Shown here piece after piece: positions 30,711 through 34,524 of a stretch of DNA of 34,524 nt; position 1 is the first letter of the stretch, and every line of letters begins with the position of its first letter. The stretch is from Candidatus Bathyarchaeota archaeon (GTDB lineage: Archaea; Thermoproteota; Bathyarchaeia; Bathyarchaeales; Bathyarchaeaceae). The stretch spans positions 585,352 to 619,875 of the forward strand of contig CP070679.1 in NCBI GenBank assembly GCA_020352535.1, in the 5' to 3' direction. A program made the translations under genes and the position numbers. The notes beneath the pieces were generated by a model. That model searched no databases and was not told where the DNA came from. It saw only the letters and a list, made by a program, of their open reading frames with translations.

Positions 30711-32462
30711 ATGGAACAAGAAGGCATTTCATGGAAGATTGGCGGTGAAGCCGGCTATGGAATAATGACAACAGGGTACATCTTTGCCAAAACCTGTTCC
30801 CGAGCTGGTCTACATGTTTTCGGTCACACTGAATATCCATCGCTCATAAGAGGAGGGCATAACACCTATCAAGTCACTGCAATGGTCTCAGAAGTCTTCT
30901 CGCATGTGAAACACGTAGATTTGCTTGTAGCCCTGAATGAAGAAACTATTGACCTGCATATAGAAGAGCTAGCGCTAAGAGGAGGCATAATTCACGACGA
31001 AGACAATACCGTTCTTAGCAATGAGAAGAAAAATCGTGATGACATTAGGCTCTACTCTATTCCATTACGCCAACTTGCTGAAGAGTCTGGGGGAAGGAGG
31101 ATTATGACAAACTCAGTCGCCATTGGCGCTTCAGCTGCTCTTGTCGGTTTAAACTTTGAAATGCTTTCCAACGTCATTGGAGACGTTTATCACGGGAAAG
31201 CGAAGGAAGTAGTTGAAGGCAACATCAAGGCCGCCCAGAGAGGATACAGCTACATGAGAAAGCAGGGCATGGGCAAGGAGTTTGGACCTAGAATACCCAA
31301 GACCCTTAGGAAGAGACGAATGCTACTTACAGGCAACCATGCCGTGGGACTGGGAGCGATAAAGGCAGGATGCAAGTTTTACTCAGCCTATCCAATGACT
31401 CCAGCGTCCTCGATACTTCACTTCATGGCAAGCCAAGAACGAAGATTCAACCTAGTAGTGAAGCATGCGGAGGATGAGATTGCCTCCATAAACATGGCTA
31501 TTGGAGCTAGTTTTGCAGGTGTAAGAGCTATGACCGCAACATCCGGAGGGGGATTCTCACTCATGTCTGAGGGACTTGGTCTCGCTGCGATGACCGAAAC
31601 TCCTTTAGTGATTGTAGTGAGCCAGCGACCTGGACCCAGCACCGGACTGCCTACACGAACCGAACAAGGAGACTTGAGGTTTGTACTTAACGCATCTCAG
31701 GGAGACTTCCCGAGATTTGTCATTGCCCCAGGAGACGTTGTAGACTGCTTCTACAGAACTATTGAAGCATTCAATTTGTCCGAGAAATATCAATGCCCCG
31801 CGATTCTCCTCCTGGATAAATACCTCTCTGAAAGCCACAAGACCACTGAGCAATTCGAAGTAAGCAAGATAGTTATAGATCGAGGGTTAATGATAGACGA
31901 CGAGACACTAGAAGAAGACAAGGAGTTCAAGAGGTATAAGATCACAGCGACCGGAATCTCTCCGAGGACTATTCCATCTCAGAAGAAAGGAAGGTTCACA
32001 GCCACTGGGAATGAACATGATGAAACAGGATACGTGAGTGAGGACAAAGCCATTCGAACTAAGATGATGAACAAGAGATACAGGAAATTCCGGCATGCCA
32101 GAAAGGAGATTCCAGAGCCAACGCTTCTAGGCCCTAAGAATGCGGAAGTAACGATGATAGGCTGGGGCTCCACAAAGGGACCGATAAGAGAGGCGATGAG
32201 GCTCCTGAAGAGAGAGGGAATAGATGCGAATCTTCTGCAGATAGTCTATCTCAGTCCATTCCCAAAGAATTCTGTTGCAAGGATTCTTGAAACTGCAGAA
32301 AGGGTAGTCGTCATAGAGAATAACAAAACAGCCCAGCTGGCTCGTTTAATCATGGAGGAAACTGGTATAGAAGTTAAAGAGAAAATGTTGAAGTATGATG
32401 GAAGGCAATTCTTCCCAATTGACATCTGTCGATATGTTAAGGAGGCTTCCCGAATTGGTTGA
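30711..32462 (+). CDS. 2-oxoacid:ferredoxin oxidoreductase, fused gamma-alpha subunit
   Basis: Part of a ferredoxin-dependent enzyme that oxidatively decarboxylates a 2-oxoacid to an acyl-CoA, or runs in reverse. From ATG at 30711 it has 583 residues. The N-terminal gamma domain (about 1-185) shows GGEAGYGIMTTGYIFAK and HTEYPSLIRGGHNTYQV. The alpha domain shows GNHAVGLGAIKAGCKFYSAY, the PMTPASSI segment and SGGGFSLMSEGLGLA. The later IGWGSTKGPIREA is the C-terminal transketolase-like part. This gamma-alpha fusion is common among archaeal KorA/VorA-type enzymes. The beta gene overlaps its end. Substrate (2-oxoglutarate, branched-chain or pyruvate) cannot be settled from sequence. Confidence 0.93.
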   Translation: MEQEGISWKIGGEAGYGIMTTGYIFAKTCSRAGLHVFGHTEYPSLIRGGHNTYQVTAMVSEVFSHVKHVDLLVALNEETIDLHIEELALRGGIIHDEDNTVLSNEKKNRDDIRLYSIPLRQLAEESGGRRIMTNSVAIGASAALVGLNFEMLSNVIGDVYHGKAKEVVEGNIKAAQRGYSYMRKQGMGKEFGPRIPKTLRKRRMLLTGNHAVGLGAIKAGCKFYSAYPMTPASSILHFMASQERRFNLVVKHAEDEIASINMAIGASFAGVRAMTATSGGGFSLMSEGLGLAAMTETPLVIVVSQRPGPSTGLPTRTEQGDLRFVLNASQGDFPRFVIAPGDVVDCFYRTIEAFNLSEKYQCPAILLLDKYLSESHKTTEQFEVSKIVIDRGLMIDDETLEEDKEFKRYKITATGISPRTIPSQKKGRFTATGNEHDETGYVSEDKAIRTKMMNKRYRKFRHARKEIPEPTLLGPKNAEVTMIGWGSTKGPIREAMRLLKREGIDANLLQIVYLSPFPKNSVARILETAERVVVIENNKTAQLARLIMEETGIEVKEKMLKYDGRQFFPIDICRYVKEASRIG

Positions 32463-33312
32463 TTTGGCTGACTTAACGACGATAGAGCAACCCAACTGGT
32501 GTCCTGGCTGTGGGAACTTCCCTATCTGGCATGCTCTCAAAAGCGCTATCATTGAACTGGGCATCGACCCATTCAATGTTACCATCTTCTCCGGAATTGG
32601 GTGCTCTTCGAAGATGCCTCACTGGATTAACACATACGGATTTCACACAATTCATGGTAGGCCTTTACCCGTCGCAACTGGGGCAAGGCTGGCCAATACT
32701 GACTTGACGGTAGTTGCGGTTGGCGGAGATGGCGACGGATATGGAATAGGAATAGGCCATTTCATACACGCGATGCGACGAAATCTCAACATCACTTACT
32801 TAGTCACAAACAATCAGGTCTATGGCCTAACGACGGGACAGACATCTCCAACAAGCGATAGGGGATTCTCATCAAAATCAACCCCAACAGGAGTCATAGA
32901 AGTACCAATAAACCCAATAGCCCTAGCCATAGCATCCAATGCAACCTACATTTCCAGAGGATTCTCAAAAGAATTGAATCACCTAACACAGTTGATTGTA
33001 GATGGCATAAGACATGAAGGATTTGCCCTCATAGATGTGCTCCAGCCCTGTGTGACATTCAACCGCAAGAACACCTACAAATGGTTTTCAGAAAGAATCT
33101 ACAAGCTGGAAGATACAAATCATGATATCACAAGCAAACAAGCTGCGTTCCAAAAGTCGCTGGAATGGAACAACCATATCCCAATAGGCATTTTCTATGA
33201 GGAAACTCGACCAACATATGAAAACGAGCTACCCCAAATTGCTGAAACTCCCCTAGCTAAGCAGGAGATTCAAGACATAGACATCACATCGGTAATGGCG
33301 GAGTTCTTCTAG
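32455..33312 (+). CDS. 2-oxoacid:ferredoxin oxidoreductase, beta subunit
   Basis: Thiamine-diphosphate-binding subunit, 285 residues from TTG at 32455. AAGGAGG nine bases upstream supports this start; an ATG at 32395 would overlap the alpha gene by 68 bases. Features are the Cys motif WCPGCGNFPIW, SGIGCSSKMPHW, the TPP motif GDGDGYGIGIGHF followed by NN (TNNQVYGLTTGQTSPTS), and the substrate-loop Cys in VLQPCVTFN. The terminal Cys-cluster ferredoxin domain is absent, as expected when a separate ferredoxin is the acceptor. Translationally coupled to the alpha gene by an eight-base overlap. Confidence 0.94.
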   Translation: MVDLADLTTIEQPNWCPGCGNFPIWHALKSAIIELGIDPFNVTIFSGIGCSSKMPHWINTYGFHTIHGRPLPVATGARLANTDLTVVAVGGDGDGYGIGIGHFIHAMRRNLNITYLVTNNQVYGLTTGQTSPTSDRGFSSKSTPTGVIEVPINPIALAIASNATYISRGFSKELNHLTQLIVDGIRHEGFALIDVLQPCVTFNRKNTYKWFSERIYKLEDTNHDITSKQAAFQKSLEWNNHIPIGIFYEETRPTYENELPQIAETPLAKQEIQDIDITSVMAEFF

Positions 33313-33332
33313 CCCCTGGCAAAGCAGAAACC

Positions 33333-33340
33333 GTATATGT
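33333..33340 (+). promoter_or_regulatory. Possible TATA element before the Cys-rich miniprotein gene
   Basis: GTATATGT just after the beta-subunit stop. Initiation near 33360 would favour the start at 33375. Confidence 0.35.
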
Positions 33341-33350
33341 TTGAGGCCTA

Positions 33351-33539
33351 TTGATACTGTTGGGGGAAGGTGACTTGCCCAAGACGCTGGAAGAAATTAT
33401 GAAAAAAAGCGGGTGCTGCAGCATTTGCAACGGATGTTTTGAGTGCGACTGCCCCAAGAACCTACGGAATGGACCAAAAAAGCTGCAGATTGAGATGATC
33501 CGAATAGATTACGACCTAGGTCTAGCAAGCGGGGATTAA
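33351..33539 (+). CDS. Cys-rich miniprotein of unknown function
   Basis: Up to 62 residues. Six Cys lie within 13 residues (GCCSICNGCFECDC, about residues 21-34), which suggests a zinc or iron-sulfur site. Around it are a short helix (PKTLEEIMKKS) and a basic then acidic tail. The start is uncertain: TTG at 33351 has GAGG nearby, but TTG at 33375 (54 residues) fits the TATA position and the purine-rich GGGGGAAGG better. It lies 38 bases after the 2-oxoacid oxidoreductase beta gene. I recognise no family, and the spacing is not that of a standard 2[4Fe-4S] ferredoxin. Confidence 0.65.
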   Translation: MILLGEGDLPKTLEEIMKKSGCCSICNGCFECDCPKNLRNGPKKLQIEMIRIDYDLGLASGD

Positions 33540-33596
33540 CCTAGCCTGATCGTCAATACATTGCTCACACATCAACGAGTGCTTCAACAGATGAAT

Positions 33597-33606
33597 CCTT
33601 AAATAA
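33597..33606 (+). promoter_or_regulatory. TATA element for the rubrerythrin genes
   Basis: CCTTAAATAA, about 40-50 bases before the rubrerythrin ATG. Initiation near 33628 gives a short leader containing TTGAGGA. Confidence 0.5.
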
Positions 33607-33645
33607 TCCACACCTCTCACCAATTTACACAGTTGAGGAACAGAG

Positions 33646-34230
33646 ATGATAAACACAGTTGAAAGCTTGGTTAAAGCGTTCATCGGTGAAAGCCAAGCGA
33701 GAAACCGATATACCTTCTATGCAAAAATCGCAAAGAAAGAAGGCTTCGAGCAGATTGCAGGAATTTTCCTAATCACTGCGGAGAACGAAAAAGAGCATGC
33801 AGACAATTTGTTCAAGCTAGTCAATAAGCTGAAGAAGAAGACAACCGAGAAGATGGATGAAATAGCGGTAGAAGCAGCAGCGCCTACAATTCTTGGAACT
33901 ACAGCAGAGAATCTGAAAGCTGCGATTGCAGGAGAGAACTATGAATACACGAAGATGTATCCGGAATTTGCAGGCATTGCTGAAAAGGATGGTTTCCCAG
34001 AAATCGGACAGAGGCTACGAGCGATAGCGACAGCAGAAAAACATCATGAAGAACGATACAGAAAACTGCTGAAGGAGGTTGAGAAGCGCGCCTTTTTCAA
34101 GAAAGAAAAGGAAGTATGGTGGGCCTGCCGGGAGTGTGGATACATGCATTTCGGGAAAGAACCGCCTGAAGAATGCCCCTCATGTGACCACTCAAGAAGT
34201 TACTTCGAGCTTAAATGTGAGGAATATTGA
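33646..34230 (+). CDS. Rubrerythrin
   Basis: Diiron peroxidase that reduces hydrogen peroxide in the cytoplasm with electrons from rubredoxin. The 194 residues include a ferritin-like domain with ligands expected in [33 protein letters not shown] and [12 protein letters not shown]-terminal rubredoxin-like domain has Cys161, Cys164, Cys177 and Cys180 (CRECGY, then CPSC). Both metal sites look complete and the length is normal. It has its own promoter and overlaps the next rubrerythrin-family gene by four bases. It completes the cluster by removing the peroxide that superoxide reductase makes. Confidence 0.96.
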   Translation: MINTVESLVKAFIGESQARNRYTFYAKIAKKEGFEQIAGIFLITAENEKEHADNLFKLVNKLKKKTTEKMDEIAVEAAAPTILGTTAENLKAAIAGENYEYTKMYPEFAGIAEKDGFPEIGQRLRAIATAEKHHEERYRKLLKEVEKRAFFKKEKEVWWACRECGYMHFGKEPPEECPSCDHSRSYFELKCEEY

Positions 34231-34524
34231 AGGAAAGAACCTCTAGAAACATACATACCGCATTTGTTGAAGAAGCGAAAGCCCATCAGAGACTCTTGAT
34301 GTTCGCCAAGCGAGCGGACGAAGAAGACCTACCTCAAATAGCACACTTGTTCAGAGCTGTCGCTACAGCCGAAGCCATCCACTCCAGACGACACTTTGAA
34401 TTGCTCGAATCAGTTGCGGATACACAGACCAATCTAGAGCAAGCCTTCCAGGCGGAAACCGCGGTCAACGGAGTTCACTACCCTAGAATGCTACAACAAT
34501 CAGTGGAAGATGGTGAAGCAGCAG
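34227..34524 (+). CDS. Second rubrerythrin-family protein (3' end cut by window edge)
   Basis: Ninety-nine codons are visible from TTG at 34227, which overlaps the rubrerythrin stop (TTGA) and has GAGGAATA just before it. The sequence [21 protein letters not shown] is the first ferritin-like helix with its Glu ligand region. Then [22 protein letters not shown] gives the second helix with the ExxH pattern, and [20 protein letters not shown] begins the third. This is the rubrerythrin core; whether a rubredoxin-like end follows cannot be seen. It is translationally coupled to the full rubrerythrin. Confidence 0.88.
   Translation, partial: MKERTSRNIHTAFVEEAKAHQRLLMFAKRADEEDLPQIAHLFRAVATAEAIHSRRHFELLESVADTQTNLEQAFQAETAVNGVHYPRMLQQSVEDGEAA

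Noticed and set aside
1-34524. CRISPR arrays, insertion sequences or prophage genes
   Set aside because: No regularly spaced repeats, transposase, integrase or phage protein was seen on either strand.

Overview
The window is archaeal chromosomal DNA. The left end carries the conserved archaeal run RNase P Rpp21 subunit, YhbY-like protein, eS19, PDCD5-like protein, eL39, eL31, aIF6, eL20/LX, prefoldin alpha and FtsY. Other archaeal marks are a VAT/Cdc48 ATPase, aEF1B, TATA-type promoters and tRNA genes with bulge-helix-bulge introns. TTG and GTG starts are common, and many genes have clear Shine-Dalgarno sequences. Base composition is moderate. An Asgard lineage (Thorarchaeota-like) is possible, but nothing seen here proves it.

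Layout. 1-4356 (minus): translation, RNA-processing and secretion superoperon, with ftsY running off the left edge. 4574-4663: tRNA-Gly(UCC) with a 12-nt intron. 4750-10648 (minus): oligopeptide-type ABC transporter (binding protein, two permeases, two ATPases), with a hairpin/T-tract and an internal promoter after the binding-protein gene. 10870-11144: tRNA-Gly(GCC) and tRNA-Phe(GAA), the latter with a 27-nt intron. 11348-13351: M29 aminopeptidase, a 55-residue zinc protein and a stand-alone Lrp/AsnC effector domain. 13376-13669: tRNA-Val(CAC) and a hairpin-rich segment with no assigned function. 13670-16435 (minus): small winged-helix protein, Cdc48 and aEF1B. 16709-18868 (plus): secreted papain-like protease with a dockerin. 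18968-26542 (minus): six-gene operon with MoxR ATPase, DUF58 protein, large membrane transglutaminase-like protein and three membrane proteins. 26797-26982: COG2888 zinc-ribbon protein. 27183-34524 (plus): anaerobe-type oxygen defence and ferredoxin metabolism, comprising rubredoxin, flavodiiron protein, ferritin-like protein, superoxide reductase, PAS protein, an unknown protein, fused 2-oxoacid:ferredoxin oxidoreductase, a Cys-rich miniprotein and two rubrerythrin-family genes.

How the genes fit together. The right-hand block suggests an anaerobe that reduces O2, superoxide and peroxide with electrons passed through rubredoxin, alongside ferredoxin-linked 2-oxoacid oxidation. The transporter and the aminopeptidase fit peptide scavenging. 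The MoxR/DUF58/transglutaminase operon next to the dockerin protease is the best candidate for a little-described cell-surface system. The best-supported unusual features are the two tRNA introns at positions 29/30 and 30/31. In both cases removal restores a perfect anticodon stem, and a 4-bp bulge-helix-bulge core marks the splice sites.

No CRISPR array, insertion sequence, integrase, rRNA or replication origin was recognised, and no gap between genes exceeds about 300 bases.
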